From a virus: a stretch of 24,917 nucleotides of DNA. Below the pieces are notes generated by a model. That model did not search any database. It was not told the origin of the DNA and was given only the letters and a program-made list of their open reading frames with translations. The position numbers and the translations under genes are program-made. Location of the stretch: positions 11,152-36,068 of IMG/VR virus record IMGVR_UViG_3300033141_001478. The stretch is one strand, 5' to 3'. Of the stretch, positions 7,330-14,730 are shown piece after piece. The stretch's first letter is position 1; the number at the start of each line of letters is the position of its first letter.

Positions 7330-8150
7330 TATTCCTCCTCGAAGTATGATTTTACATAATCTTCTTTTGATTTAAACAACCCTTCATTTACCCATATATC
7401 ACACTGCGCTTTTGCGTCAGCCGGAAGGTCGTTATAAGTCTTGCTTTTCGGCTTTGTCTGTGTAGCTCTTTGTGTGCTTGAATCAACCATCGATGCTTTC
7501 TCCCTGTTAGGATTTGAAAATTTATGAGGAAACGCGTCTTTAACTTTTTGTTCGACTGTTTTTAAAACCTGCTCGTAGGGCATATCAGGACTTTCCTGGT
7601 CAATTACGTTCAGATAAGAATTGGCAAACAATGTTAAGTCCTCATCCTTTAAATACCAGTCATTATTCCGATGCCATTCCGCAAATTGGGCTGGCGTTTG
7701 GGCTTTTGCATTTTCCGGCTCTTTAACCTTAATGGGTTCCGGGGGCTGGAGAGCCTCTTTTTTTTCCTCAAGCTCTGCCCATTTTTCAGTATTACCCTCT
7801 GCGACAGCCTCCATCTGTTGTTTCTTTAATTCCAGTTTTGCTTTTTCATACTCCTTCTGACTAATCTTTTCGCTCATCTTCAGGAGCTTCTCGGTAGTCT
7901 CTTTCTGGCTCTCGATGGTAGATTTTAAATTCATGATTTCAGACTCATACTTGCTCATCTGACTTCTCATGATCGGCATAAGTTCATCGGCTCTTTTGAC
8001 ATATTCCTCAGCCGTTCGCCATCGAGACTTATCCCCCTTAAATTCTTCCTCTGGAATCCAACCCATTGTTTTTGCCCTCTCTATTATTTCCGGGGCAACC
8101 TCTGGAGCAACCTCCCCCTGCAATTCCTTAGTTTCGTTTCCTTCTTCCAT
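7329..8150 (-). CDS. Scaffolding protein
   Basis: A 273-residue, highly charged, helical protein that guides head assembly and is absent from mature virions. It begins MEEGNETKELQGEVAPEVAPEI, then has the recognisable scaffold segment MGWIPEEEFKGDKSRWRTAEEY, followed by a long coiled coil (about residues 60-130, with many Glu, Lys and Gln). The C-terminal part, ending DYVKSYFEEE, includes a Lys/Gln linker and a helical tail, where P22-like scaffolds bind the coat. Ribosome site AGGAGG lies 7 bases before the ATG at 8150. It is encoded directly before the capsid group and after a GroES-like gene, the usual morphogenesis order. Confidence 0.8.
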   Translation of the reverse strand: MEEGNETKELQGEVAPEVAPEIIERAKTMGWIPEEEFKGDKSRWRTAEEYVKRADELMPIMRSQMSKYESEIMNLKSTIESQKETTEKLLKMSEKISQKEYEKAKLELKKQQMEAVAEGNTEKWAELEEKKEALQPPEPIKVKEPENAKAQTPAQFAEWHRNNDWYLKDEDLTLFANSYLNVIDQESPDMPYEQVLKTVEQKVKDAFPHKFSNPNREKASMVDSSTQRATQTKPKSKTYNDLPADAKAQCDIWVNEGLFKSKEDYVKSYFEEE

Positions 8151-8177
8151 TTTTTACCTCCTGTGTCTGGCAACAAA

Positions 8178-8243
8178 AAAGGGATAAAGTGAACAGTAAA
8201 AGCTATATTTGTTCTACTGTGGACGCGTCCACTCCATCCCTTT
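8178..8243 (-). promoter_or_regulatory. Nested inverted repeats between co-chaperonin and scaffold genes
   Basis: Three paired repeats lie in the 133-base gap. The outer arms are AAAGGGAT (8178-8185) and ATCCCTTT (8236-8243). Inside are ACAGTA (8193-8198)/TACTGT (8215-8220), then the perfect 14-base palindrome GTGGACGCGTCCAC (8219-8232). They could fold into a three-way junction in the mRNA. No T-run follows, so this is not a plain terminator. Function is unknown: an mRNA-processing, regulatory or protein-binding site is possible. Confidence 0.45.
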
Positions 8244-8283
8244 AATGCTGTCCTTTGGCAGCCACTCCAAAGTTAGCCGGTTA

Positions 8284-8589
8284 TTATTCCTCTATAATTG
8301 CACAAACATCCTTATCATTACAAAGCCTATACTTTTCTCTCTCGCCGTTATCCTCAATCGTTATTAGACTACCAGCATAACGATTAAATATAACTTTGTC
8401 GCCTATTTTTGGAACAGGACCAGGCAGTTTGTCAAAAAACCCCTCGCCCACCGCCATAATTTCTCCGCGATCAACAGCGTATTGCTGTCTGTCACGGGTA
8501 TGGTCAGGGATAAATATCCCCCCCGCACTTCTATCATCCACTTTTTCGGGTTTTATCAGCACCTTATACTCTACTGGTTTAACTTTCAT
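8284..8589 (-). CDS. GroES-like co-chaperonin (Cpn10 family)
   Basis: A 101-residue protein of the chaperonin-10 family, the lid that closes GroEL and allows large proteins to fold. The family signature is clear: 'KVLIKPEKVDDRSAGGIFIPD' (compare 'RVLVK..e....s.gGI..P'), then GEIMAVGEG, KIGDKVIFNRYAGS (compare 'vG D.V.f..y.g') and ICAIIEE-like C-terminus. The mobile loop, which contacts GroEL, would be DRSAGGIFIPD. Length fits GroES (about 97). Ribosome site AGGAGA is 8 bases before the ATG. Phage T4 (gp31) and others carry such proteins to fold their capsid protein; location beside scaffold and capsid genes fits that. This would likely pair with the host GroEL. Confidence 0.88.
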   Translation of the reverse strand: MKVKPVEYKVLIKPEKVDDRSAGGIFIPDHTRDRQQYAVDRGEIMAVGEGFFDKLPGPVPKIGDKVIFNRYAGSLITIEDNGEREKYRLCNDKDVCAIIEE

Positions 8590-8599
8590 GTCCTATCTC

Positions 8600-8815
8600 C
8601 TATTCTGCAATATCCTCGAATTCCATGTTTAACAAATCGTCAAGTTCCTGGTATCTTCCTACTGCCTGTCCGTAATATTCATGCGACAAATTCATACATG
8701 CCCCATTTGCAAGCTGGTGGGCAATTTTATCCTGCCGTTCCTTCAGGACTTGAAACAGTTCCCTTGTTACCGGGTCTGCCTTCCATCGTCCCCAGTCCTC
8801 TTCGTTGATTTCCAT
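8600..8815 (-). CDS. Small phage protein overlapping the portal gene
   Basis: A 71-residue helical protein, MEINEEDWGRWKADPVT..., starting at ATG 8815. The longer reading starts at a TTG (8836) and has no better ribosome site. The pattern 'DW..W..dpvT...f..lk.r.......la.G' recurs in small proteins encoded next to phage portals. Its 5' end overlaps the 3' end of the portal gene by 89 bases in another frame, and its stop is 10 bases before the co-chaperonin start. No membrane segment or known domain. Role unknown; it may assist portal assembly. Confidence 0.65.
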   Translation of the reverse strand: MEINEEDWGRWKADPVTRELFQVLKERQDKIAHQLANGACMNLSHEYYGQAVGRYQELDDLLNMEFEDIAE

Positions 8816-10694
8816 ATTCCGCTTTAAACCCCTCAAGTAATAGTTTTAAATGTTCCCTATAAATATCAAGCTGTTGCCCTGCCTCTTGCGCTTCAGCCTT
8901 TGCAATGTGCTCCTCTGCCTGCGCTACAAGTTTAGCGATCTTAGCGTTTCTTTCCTCGCTCTCAAATCCAAACTTCATGACTTCAAACTCGAACTTGGCT
9001 TTTTCCAGTTCTAGCTTTTGCATTTCTACCTGAATTTTTGGATCGATCGGAGGTGGAGGCGCCTGTAAAAGTTTTTCTGGTTCGGGTTCCTGCATAGCCT
9101 CGGCAAAACGTTTATTGATTTCAGCGTCATTAAATCCCTGCCCCTTCATGCTCATCCATATTTGACCCTTGATTAGCTTTTGAGTGTTTGTGGTTTCATT
9201 CGGATCTGCAACCGGTAAAACATCACAGGTATCAGGGTTGTAATCGTCTTTCGGAATAGCCATTTGTGTATCAAGAACGGTAAAATAATTTACAGGCTTA
9301 AGATACTGGCTGTTCAAAAGAAATAATTTCTTATATTCGCTCTTAAAGGCCCTATAAAGCCGTTTATGAATAGATGAGAAAACCTTTAACCCTTGCTCTA
9401 TTCTTGCCAGAGTTGTAGTGGGACGCTCGGCCTCGTTGCTCTGAGCGCCGGTTAAAATCTCGGTCACAGAAGATAGCTTCTCACCGGCCTGCACCATAAA
9501 TCCCAACAAGTTAAACAACACTAAAGACGGTTCCTTTACAGGCAGCGGAAAAATGTTTTTTCTTAAATCATCTCCTGTAAATCCAACCGGTTTCCACTCG
9601 CCAGGTGAAAACTCAAGGTTGCCGCCGCCGCGGCCACGGCCAAGTTGAATGCCCTTGCCCAAGAATCCACCGTTAAGGTTATAAAGCGTGCCGCTGTCTA
9701 ATAACTGGTTGATTGTTGTGTTGATGGTTTTGTTGATGGGGGACAATAACCCGCCAAACCCCATATCATAAATACTGCCGGAAATTGATGGGAGAAAAGC
9801 AAATTTGGTAAAATACTGATCGGGGGCAATCTTTAATATTCTGCCCTTATACGTACGCTCTATGCTTTTAACCCCAAACCTTGCTACAATACGTGCTATT
9901 TGTTTGGTATCTTTATGGAAAGTGATGATATAGGGTTCTTTGTACCCGTCATCATCAAGATCGTACCATGTGTGCTGTTCGAGAAATATATGTTCCTGGT
10001 CGGGATCCCTTGCCACAATCTCTTGATCTTCGGCTTTAGTGCTTGACGGTGTGCCGTAGTCCTTGTTTAGAAATATATTCGCCCTGATTCTTTCTTCAAT
10101 TTCGTTCGGGTATAATGTAAAGGTGTCTGTAATTCTTGGCGCTGTCGCCATGTTTTTAGCGTAATAATTTATAACAATGTCGCTCGCCCTTTTAAACTCG
10201 CTTACGTTGCGCTGAAGGTTGCCGGAAAAATAAGTCTTTTTAAAGGCACAACCGATAATGGGTATGTAAGTCAGCAGTTTATCGGTGTCCTCTTCCCATT
10301 CTTCCATTTCATTTAAGCATTGATAAGACATGTGCTGCCCGATTCTCTGCGCTCTTTGCGCTTTCAATCCTTGAGGGTCTTCACCAATAACAAGACCTTT
10401 TACAACATCTGGGCCTTTTACAAAATTCGGGTACGCCCTTGCGGCAAACTGGATTGATCCGATGCCTATAAGGGGATATTTGACATTCGCGGCGTTCTGA
10501 AACGGAAAGTTTTTTTCTTCCCAGACCTGCTCAGCCAGTTCCATAGCTTCTTTATTCTTCTTTTCCCAACCGCTGCGGCTTTCTTTATCAATATCATACC
10601 CCGTATCAACAGCCGTTGCAATATCGGCAAGGGTTTCATCGTCCAATATTCGGGCAATGTTAATATTGTTAACAAGTTTTTCGATGTCTTTCAT
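8727..10694 (-). CDS. Portal protein (P22-like)
   Basis: A 655-residue protein forming the dodecameric ring through which DNA enters and leaves the head. Family marks include the N-terminal helical region, LYPNEIEERIRANIFLNKDYG, a central DLDDDGYKEPYIITFHKDT beta region, the stem segment (GSIYDMGFGGLLSPINKTI), and TTLARIEQGLKVFSSIHKRLYRAF in the wing-to-crown part. The C-terminal 150 residues are a long Glu/Lys/Gln coiled coil, like the barrel helix of P22 portal. Length fits P22 portal (725 residues) allowing for a shorter barrel. Start at ATG 10694, ribosome site GAGGTTGGG close upstream. It lies after the large terminase gene with one small gene between. A small gene overlaps its 3' end. 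Confidence 0.87.
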   Translation of the reverse strand: MKDIEKLVNNINIARILDDETLADIATAVDTGYDIDKESRSGWEKKNKEAMELAEQVWEEKNFPFQNAANVKYPLIGIGSIQFAARAYPNFVKGPDVVKGLVIGEDPQGLKAQRAQRIGQHMSYQCLNEMEEWEEDTDKLLTYIPIIGCAFKKTYFSGNLQRNVSEFKRASDIVINYYAKNMATAPRITDTFTLYPNEIEERIRANIFLNKDYGTPSSTKAEDQEIVARDPDQEHIFLEQHTWYDLDDDGYKEPYIITFHKDTKQIARIVARFGVKSIERTYKGRILKIAPDQYFTKFAFLPSISGSIYDMGFGGLLSPINKTINTTINQLLDSGTLYNLNGGFLGKGIQLGRGRGGGNLEFSPGEWKPVGFTGDDLRKNIFPLPVKEPSLVLFNLLGFMVQAGEKLSSVTEILTGAQSNEAERPTTTLARIEQGLKVFSSIHKRLYRAFKSEYKKLFLLNSQYLKPVNYFTVLDTQMAIPKDDYNPDTCDVLPVADPNETTNTQKLIKGQIWMSMKGQGFNDAEINKRFAEAMQEPEPEKLLQAPPPPIDPKIQVEMQKLELEKAKFEFEVMKFGFESEERNAKIAKLVAQAEEHIAKAEAQEAGQQLDIYREHLKLLLEGFKAEYGNQRRGLGTMEGRPGNKGTVSSPEGTAG

Positions 10695-10701
10695 CCCAAC
10701 C

Positions 10702-10926
10702 TCAATTTATTATTTTCATATCGGGCACAACGATTTTTGACTGTCTTTGCTTTACAATGGTATGAATAACGGCCTGTTCCGCCTTGCACATTATCTCCCG
10801 GAACATCAGGAAATTGTGGAACGGGCCAGTAACTTGAACAGAACCATCCCCCTTCGCTGTTATTGTGAGCTCGGCAACGATTTTTTTTGCGCCCTTTCTG
10901 AGCTTTTTTGCCTTTTTTTGACTCAT
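10702..10926 (-). CDS. Small hypothetical phage protein between terminase and portal
   Basis: A 74-residue protein beginning MSQKKAKKLRKGAKKIVAEL, so with a very basic N-terminus, followed by GSVQVTGPFHNFLMFREIMC and KAEQAVIHTIVKQR. The core (a beta pair then helix, 'V.GP..N...f..imckAe.av') recurs in small proteins beside phage portal genes. I take ATG 10926; a TTG at 10932 is less likely. A ribosome site (AAGGA) is about 10 bases upstream. A longer, different-frame ORF at 10691-11005 overlaps it, but this one shows better protein-like composition. Stop TGA lies 7 bases before the portal start. Function unknown. Confidence 0.6.
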   Translation of the reverse strand: MSQKKAKKLRKGAKKIVAELTITAKGDGSVQVTGPFHNFLMFREIMCKAEQAVIHTIVKQRQSKIVVPDMKIIN

Positions 10927-11006
10927 CCCCAAATATCCTTCCGTACTTTTGCCTATATTTATGATTGGTTGTCTTGTGATTTCTACACATTAAGTTCTCA
11001 GCCATT

Positions 11007-13583
11007 TTAATACCCCGTTATTGCGTCTCTACCCATATAAGCATATCTGGGTTCGTCATATTCAAAAAATGGCGCGGGTTCTTCCCACTTGGTGTTTAAT
11101 AAGCAAAGACGATACAGGTTTTCCATCATATCATCTTCGTCCTTGGAAACCTTTTGGGTGTTTTCGTCCCACATATAACCCTCGATTTCCCGGATTGTTC
11201 TTATTAAATCGTTAAAAAAGAATATCGAGGGCTTCTTGTTCGGCCCCATCAAGTGTTTTTTCACCTCAAGGATGCCTTGCTCCTTATCCTTGGTCGCGGT
11301 CTCAAGAATAATACCTTTACCCATTAAAATCCTTGAAATAATCTCGTACATCGATTCAGGGTTGTTAGAATCACCTTTTGCTAACGGGTCTATAATTACC
11401 CTGTTTACACGATAAGAGTGGTAGTTGACCGACCTTAAAATAGCTTCCGCTATCCATTTCGCGTCCCCATGATCCCAGATTTCCTCGCAAACATACCTGT
11501 CATTGCGAGGATCGGTCGCAATAAATAAAATCGCCTGCTTCTTACGAGGATGCACATCAATTGCAATATCAACCATCCAATCAAGCGGTATCTGAAACCG
11601 TTCAACCAAATGAGTCTTGCGATTATACTGAGGATAAATCAAGCCCGACATGTAAGACGGTATGCCGTGAATACGGGCCTCGATCTCATCTTCGTTCAGC
11701 AAAGACTTGTATTGCTCAACACCCTCTTCGTTAATCCCGTACCCGACATTAGACCAAATATCGCCGGTTACGTTAAAAACAGACGGGTCGGGCCGACCAT
11801 CATCTAAGGTTTTCTTGATAACCTCTCTGTCAACCCAGGCCTCCTTTAAAAGAGTCATACAAAACAACTCCCTGCCGTTCCGGTCTATCAACCCCCTCGC
11901 ATTCGCAACCCTGACATCGCGCTTGGGCGGCTCATCATAGCAATTACTTACCTGCATGCATTCACAGATAAAATTATGATTACCTTCAATAGTAAGGTCA
12001 TAAACCCGTGCAACCCCGGCAGGTTCAACAGATTTAACCTTGTGATATTGTATGCCGCGACGATGATTTTTTTGGCCTGGCATTAAATTGCTTCTGGCTT
12101 CAACTCCCCATGAGCAACGATTTATTTTACCCAAATACCGTTGATTAGCACCCTCAAGAGCAACCGCCAAATTTTTTCCAGGTACAAACTGCAATAAATC
12201 AATAAGCCTGGCGACAGATCCGCTTTTGGAAATATTTAAAAACCATTGATCTCGCCAAACACCAACCTTTTGACTTTTCTTAAACTGTATAGTAGAATGA
12301 ATGCCCAAACTTCTTAAAAGTTTGTGAAAATCTCGTACCAATCTTTCAGACGTCGAACCATAGCCAATACAACTTTTTATTGCCCACCCATCAGTTGCCA
12401 ATAATCCCTTAATAAATTCGATCTTTTCGTCTTTACAAAGAGTAAAAATCTCATCAGGAATAAACTTTTCGTAAGCTTTTTTCCCAGTCAATCCCAACTT
12501 ATTAAGCAACTGATACAAAATCCCATTAGAAGGCTGAATTTCATAATCATACTTTTTGCAATGCACTAATTTATAACCATTTAGTAAACCATCCCTAACA
12601 TAATCCAAAAATTCATCGCTTGCAGATGCAAGAAAAACCCTCTTTTTATCACTCCACCCATCCCCAATCCACGCACCAACAAAAAACAACAAGAATTTAA
12701 AAAGTTTATAAAAGTCGTTTCGGTTGGTGTCGTCTATTTCAACTAATGGGCAATAAACTTTGTCACCACCTGTTAATCTGCAAGCGGCCTTTTTCTTGTC
12801 TCGCGGGTTGTTATTTTTATTAGCTCGAATATAAATTTCATGATCTGGCGTACAAAGCAGTGTGATCCCACCACGCAAAACAACCCTAACAATTTTTTTG
12901 AACCCATTATCAATGACATTTAAGACCTTATGTTTACTGCGAACATGACCACCGCAAGTAGTCCATACTTCTTCGCCAACACATATATCCTTAATAGGCT
13001 TCCAAATCCCATTACCCATTAAAACACGCTGGTTTTCCTCAATACATACCAAATCACCAGACCACCCCTCGTGAAGCGCGCTCTCCTGTAAATTGCTCAT
13101 GATTTCAAGGGTAGAACCAGTTTTTTCATCCGTCCATAAGGCCTCTACGCCCTGGTTGTTCTTTTTCGTCTTTAACTTCCGGCTCTTAGGCCACCATTTC
13201 CATAACTCTGGAATCAAAACAGATTTTACATGCTTTTCCCAGTCCTGACCTATAATCCGTACCTTGCGAGGCTCGGTATGCCTAAAATGTAGCTTGGTGT
13301 TGTTCCACAAAAACTTGCCAAACATAACACTAAAACCAATCAGGGTCAGCAAAACTGTTTTGCCAATCCTGTTAGCTCCCGTGTATGTGAAAACCTTTAA
13401 GTTAGGATTTAACCAAGCATCTAATAACTCGGCCTGCAACGGATTCGGCCCAGGATTCGGCGGCGTGTCAAAAAACTCTATCCTGTTTGACTGCCGATAC
13501 GATTGAATCTGTAACTGAAGCTCCGCACGCTTACGTGCTAACTTCTCATACTCGGCTGATTCCTCCTTGGTCGGCTTCTTCAT
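11007..13583 (-). CDS. Terminase large subunit with intein
   Basis: The 858-residue precursor contains a terminase ATPase-nuclease split by an intein. The exteins (residues 1-179 and 548-858) give a mature protein of about 490 residues, the normal length. Walker A: GANRIGKT (69-76). Walker B is rebuilt only after splicing, from SGDLV joined to CYDEPP, giving hydrophobic residues then DEP. The C-terminal RNase H-like nuclease part includes DIAIDVHPRKKQAI (around 672-685) and RVIIDPLAKGD (around 728-738), where the metal-binding acidic residues should lie. The motor cuts and pumps DNA into the head through the portal. ATG 13583 has only a weak ribosome site, and an RNA hairpin lies just upstream. 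The unspliced protein should be inactive as an ATPase. Confidence 0.88.
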   Translation of the reverse strand: MKKPTKEESAEYEKLARKRAELQLQIQSYRQSNRIEFFDTPPNPGPNPLQAELLDAWLNPNLKVFTYTGANRIGKTVLLTLIGFSVMFGKFLWNNTKLHFRHTEPRKVRIIGQDWEKHVKSVLIPELWKWWPKSRKLKTKKNNQGVEALWTDEKTGSTLEIMSNLQESALHEGWSGDLVCIEENQRVLMGNGIWKPIKDICVGEEVWTTCGGHVRSKHKVLNVIDNGFKKIVRVVLRGGITLLCTPDHEIYIRANKNNNPRDKKKAACRLTGGDKVYCPLVEIDDTNRNDFYKLFKFLLFFVGAWIGDGWSDKKRVFLASASDEFLDYVRDGLLNGYKLVHCKKYDYEIQPSNGILYQLLNKLGLTGKKAYEKFIPDEIFTLCKDEKIEFIKGLLATDGWAIKSCIGYGSTSERLVRDFHKLLRSLGIHSTIQFKKSQKVGVWRDQWFLNISKSGSVARLIDLLQFVPGKNLAVALEGANQRYLGKINRCSWGVEARSNLMPGQKNHRRGIQYHKVKSVEPAGVARVYDLTIEGNHNFICECMQVSNCYDEPPKRDVRVANARGLIDRNGRELFCMTLLKEAWVDREVIKKTLDDGRPDPSVFNVTGDIWSNVGYGINEEGVEQYKSLLNEDEIEARIHGIPSYMSGLIYPQYNRKTHLVERFQIPLDWMVDIAIDVHPRKKQAILFIATDPRNDRYVCEEIWDHGDAKWIAEAILRSVNYHSYRVNRVIIDPLAKGDSNNPESMYEIISRILMGKGIILETATKDKEQGILEVKKHLMGPNKKPSIFFFNDLIRTIREIEGYMWDENTQKVSKDEDDMMENLYRLCLLNTKWEEPAPFFEYDEPRYAYMGRDAITGY
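11943..13046 (-). mobile_element. Intein with LAGLIDADG homing endonuclease in terminase
   Basis: A 368-residue protein intron, precursor residues 180-547. Block A: C180 followed by IEENQRVLMGNGIWKPIKDI. Block B: TLLCTPDHEI with the T-x-x-H pair (T245, H248). Block F/G: RVYDLTIEGNHNFICEC and the C-terminal VSN, followed by C548 of the extein. The usual penultimate His is replaced by Ser (546), seen in some active inteins. Between lies a LAGLIDADG-type endonuclease: the two helical motifs are FVGAWIGDGW (301-310) and FIKGLLATDGW (390-400). It is inserted in the Walker B motif of the terminase, a conserved site where inteins often sit. Homing to intein-free terminase genes is the inferred role; activity is not proven. 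Confidence 0.93.
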
Positions 13584-13600
13584 AAAAATATTACATCTCG

Positions 13601-13624
13601 AAAACCCCGTTCTTTAGGGCGGGG
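13601..13624 (-). terminator. Hairpin with T-run upstream of the terminase gene
   Basis: On the minus strand, CCCCG (13624-13620) and CGGGG (13609-13605) can pair around a 10-base loop, followed by TTTT (13604-13601). This is a weak intrinsic terminator or attenuator lying 18 bases before the terminase start, in the middle of the late operon. The plus-strand text (TTTAGGGCGGGGTAGTT) also resembles the end hairpin of IS200/IS605-type elements, so it may be a solitary element end. Confidence 0.4.
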
Positions 13625-13658
13625 TAGTTGATTCACTTATTTCCATTTTGGAAACAAC

Positions 13659-13814
13659 TCATTTCTGCTTCTTTGATTTTTTCCTCCAACCGCCACCCTT
13701 CTTCCTCACATATCCAGTGGATTCTGCGCAAACTGCGTACGGGTTAACCTTCTTCTTGCGCTTTCGGCTCTGTGACCTGACCTTCTTAACACACCTGTCT
13801 AATTTCTTCGGCAT
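13659..13814 (-). CDS. Small basic phage protein (MPKKLDRCVKKV family)
   Basis: A 51-residue, very basic protein, MPKKLDRCVKKVRSQ at the N-terminus and NPYAVCAESTG in the middle. That pair of segments ('MPKKL.RCV..V' and 'NPYAVC..STG') is found in many small phage and metagenome proteins of unknown function. The C-terminal third is Lys/Gly/Trp-rich (RKKGGGWRKKSKKQK) and could bind nucleic acid. The start has a ribosome site (GGGGG, 4-5 bases upstream). Its start codon is 3 bases from the stop of the HNH gene, so they are translated together. It is too short for typical gene callers. Role unknown. Confidence 0.7.
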   Translation of the reverse strand: MPKKLDRCVKKVRSQSRKRKKKVNPYAVCAESTGYVRKKGGGWRKKSKKQK

Positions 13815-13816
13815 CT

Positions 13817-14398
13817 TTACCCCCGCTTCTTCGATTTCCCACCCTTGGGCATGGGCCGGAAAAATGGGTCGGATTTAATGGGCTTCGCCTTCTTTTCCAC
13901 CTTTTTTACCCCCCGCTTTTCCAAAACAGGCCAAACAGGAATTACACCGCTGTCCTCTCCACCAGCACGATGCCAACGCATATGATCAGAATGATCCTTA
14001 AATACCATTAAATTCGATACCTCGTTGTTCAAGGTGTTTCCATCAATATGATGCACTACATGACCCTCTGCTAATGGGAAAAATTCCTTGACAACCCTCC
14101 GAGCCTCACGCTGACCATTACGATTCTCAGTGTATCCAAGATTGTGAAGGGCTTCGTAATAACACTTGGAACTGCAATAATTTAACCGAGTATTCCGAAT
14201 CTGATACCGATGCCTCCGAAAAACCTCACCACAACCCTTACAAACTACCTCCCACTTGCACTTCCCCGTGTCAATACCACGAGCATTTAACCACTTCTTG
14301 ACCGCCTGCCTCGTAACTCCAAAAAAATCCCCAATCATCTGTAAACTCTGTAAATCCTTGAACCATAACTCAATCGCCCTGTCATCTATCTTCGCCAT
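13817..14398 (-). CDS. HNH endonuclease with HTH and zinc ribbon
   Basis: A 193-residue nuclease with three parts. Residues 15-40 (LQSLQMIGDFFGVTRQAVKKWL) form a helix-turn-helix. Residues 50-80 hold a zinc ribbon: C53-x2-C56 and C75-x3-C79. Residues 111-145 are the HNH core: HVVHHIDGN with H116/H117 and D119, then N124/N125, N129, and the final H136...H143. This layout occurs in free-standing homing endonucleases of phages and in HNH proteins beside terminases that help packaging. I chose ATG 14398, which has GGGAGG 8-10 bases upstream, rather than the longest reading from 14473. A good sigma-70 promoter lies at 14427-14455. It could mobilise the nearby intron or intein in trans, or act in packaging; I cannot decide. 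Confidence 0.82.
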   Translation of the reverse strand: MAKIDDRAIELWFKDLQSLQMIGDFFGVTRQAVKKWLNARGIDTGKCKWEVVCKGCGEVFRRHRYQIRNTRLNYCSSKCYYEALHNLGYTENRNGQREARRVVKEFFPLAEGHVVHHIDGNTLNNEVSNLMVFKDHSDHMRWHRAGGEDSGVIPVWPVLEKRGVKKVEKKAKPIKSDPFFRPMPKGGKSKKRG

Positions 14399-14426
14399 AA
14401 TATACGCCCTCCCTGTCTTTCTATGG

Positions 14427-14455
14427 AGCATATACCAAGGTTTACAAAAAGTCAA
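14427..14455 (-). promoter_or_regulatory. Sigma-70-type promoter for HNH/terminase genes
   Basis: On the minus strand, -35 TTGACT (14455-14450) and -10 TATGCT (14432-14427) are 17 bases apart. The start would be about 30 bases upstream of the ATG at 14398. Matches are 5/6 and 4/6. It would add transcription of the packaging and head operon. Confidence 0.6.
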
Positions 14456-14471
14456 CATAAAGTTTACACTC

Positions 14472-14484
14472 AAGGGTGACCCTT
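14472..14484. promoter_or_regulatory. Operator-like palindrome upstream of the HNH promoter
   Basis: AAGGGTGACCCTT is a 13-base palindrome (odd centre), located 17 bases upstream of the -35 box. The core GGGTGACC appears again at 16094-16101, near the divergent control region. A regulator shared by both sites is possible. Confidence 0.4.
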
Positions 14485-14730
14485 TTTAAAATTTTCGTAC
14501 AGGGAGATGGATATATACACATACTACACCCTACCGTATACCCCCCCTACCCCATTGAATACACCAAAGAGACTCCTTTTTGGTCCAAATCTATCAGTAT
14601 CCCCAATCATATCCGTACCATACACAAAGGTTGACATAATCAACGTCTTGTAAGATATATTATGTAAACTTTCGTCATCCTGCATACTTAATAATATCCT
14701 ATACTTACGCTCTTGTAACGGATTGAGCTA
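14485..14730. other. Gap between small terminase and HNH genes
   Basis: About 250 bases without a clear gene. It contains the inverted repeat GTTGACATAATCAAC (14630-14644), a run of C residues near 14541-14555, and AT-rich stretches. A 53-codon minus ORF (ATG 14685 to TAG 14524) has only a poor ribosome site (AGGAT, 12 bases upstream) and no recognisable motif. I do not call it a gene. Confidence 0.4.

Noticed and set aside
10691-11005. 104-codon minus ORF between terminase and portal
   Set aside because: It overlaps the more protein-like 10702-10926 gene in another frame and its composition (Lys/Cys/Ser-rich, no pattern) looks like an alternate-frame reading; its start directly after the terminase stop is the only support.
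14630-14665. Plus-strand promoter TTGACA...GATATA
   Set aside because: Spacing is acceptable, but no plus-strand gene follows; the TTGACA is half of an inverted repeat.
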